Of a DNA stretch of 64,000 nt, positions 63,742-64,000 are shown in pieces. Numbering within the stretch: the stretch's first letter is position 1; each line of letters opens with the position of its first letter. Source of the DNA: Nocardioides okcheonensis (GTDB taxonomy: Bacteria; Actinomycetota; Actinomycetes; Propionibacteriales; Nocardioidaceae); the NCBI RefSeq assembly GCF_020991065.1, contig NZ_CP087710.1, positions 2,976,001 to 3,040,000 of the forward strand, written 5' to 3'. Made by a program: the position numbers and the translations under genes. The notes beneath the pieces are model-generated. The model did not search any database, had not been told where the DNA came from, and saw only the letters and a program-made list of their open reading frames with translations.

Positions 63742-64000
63742 TCAGGTGGCTGAGGCCATGAAGGCGGCCAGGATGTAGTTGGGGTGGCGGTCGAGGTTGT
63801 TGCGAGCTCGGTCGTAGCGCATGGTGGTGCGGGGGTCGGCGTGGCGGGCGGCGACCTGGACGTCGCGGAGGTCGACGCCGGCGTCGAGCATGGTGGTGAC
63901 GAAGGTGTGGCGGAGCATGTGTGGGTGCATGCGGGCGGTGGTGACGTTCGCGGACCGGGCGAGTGCTCTGAGTCGTCGGGTGGCGGCGTGACGGTCCATG
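63742..64000 (-). CDS. Tyrosine recombinase/integrase, C-terminal part (truncated by window edge)
   Basis: Only the C-terminal ~85 residues lie in the window; the gene continues beyond 64000. Catalytic-domain motifs are visible: HMLRHTFVTTMLDAGVDLRDVQ (HxxR box), ARHADPRTTMRY (His and the nucleophilic Tyr) and DRARNNLDRHPNYILAAFM. It is a phage- or cassette-type site-specific recombinase. Its 3' end abuts repeat copy C, a likely recognition site. Confidence 0.85.
   Translation of the reverse strand, partial: MDRHAATRRLRALARSANVTTARMHPHMLRHTFVTTMLDAGVDLRDVQVAARHADPRTTMRYDRARNNLDRHPNYILAAFMASAT

Overview
The window is about 72% GC chromosomal DNA with strong GC codon bias, frequent GTG/TTG starts and many apparently leaderless genes. 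It carries a minimal type VII (ESX) secretion locus, a WblA/WhiB4-type Fe-S regulator, a DUF222/13E12-type HNH protein and the order SRP RNA-dnaX-ybaB-recR-DUF5063-lysC-asd. Together these point to an actinobacterium, most likely Nocardioidaceae (Nocardioides-like). That assignment is inference from gene content, not from a marker-gene comparison.

Layout. 1-4.4 kb: a CPA1 antiporter, a LytR_C protein with its overlapping partner, and a HerA-like (DUF853) ATPase. 4.4-14.9 kb: a compact ESX locus with divergent EccC (-) and EccD (+), two WXG100 substrates, a second EccD, EccB and a mycosin protease. 15-17.5 kb: mannose-1-phosphate guanylyltransferase and UDP-GlcNAc 2-epimerase, then tRNA-Ser. 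17.6-24 kb: SRP RNA, dnaX (three apparent single-base frame breaks in the proline-rich tail), ybaB, recR, DUF5063, lysC with an internal beta-subunit start, and asd. 24-31 kb: small membrane and hypothetical genes, a serine hydrolase, tRNA-Pro, a DHFR-like reductase, then metallophosphoesterase, YqeY, PonA2-type PBP, WblA and two GET3/ArsA-like ATPases. That last order matches Rv3683-Rv3679 of M. tuberculosis. 33.4-36 kb: scoAB and a membrane protein.

36.1-41.9 kb is an insert of visibly lower GC that carries a Hachiman anti-phage pair: HamA (DUF1837 nuclease) and HamB (helicase). It is followed on the same strand by a DUF3223/DCL-type protein and a soluble HEXXH metallopeptidase. These two have no established role in Hachiman and are the main candidate for an undescribed extension of a defence system.

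42-55 kb: an HNH endonuclease; an ABC-F protein preceded by an 11-codon leader ORF whose codons are complementary to the ABC-F ribosome binding site (a predicted drug-responsive attenuator); a possible PD-(D/E)XK protein; a sulfonate cluster (ssuD-ssuA-ssuC-ssuB, a second flavin monooxygenase, an aldo-keto reductase); an ene-reductase; and an MFS exporter under a MerR/SoxR-like 19-bp-spacer promoter. 55-60 kb: a luciferase-like oxidoreductase, an iron-permease-family protein and a MacB/LolD-like ABC exporter.

60-64 kb is a mobile accessory zone. It has an IS30 element, four small hypothetical genes, and a dispersed ~22-bp repeat that occurs in inverted orientation around two of those genes and directly at the 3' end of a tyrosine integrase truncated by the window edge. 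The arrangement resembles a cassette array. Coordinates are from reading the sequence directly; no database searches were run, so family names rest on motif recognition.
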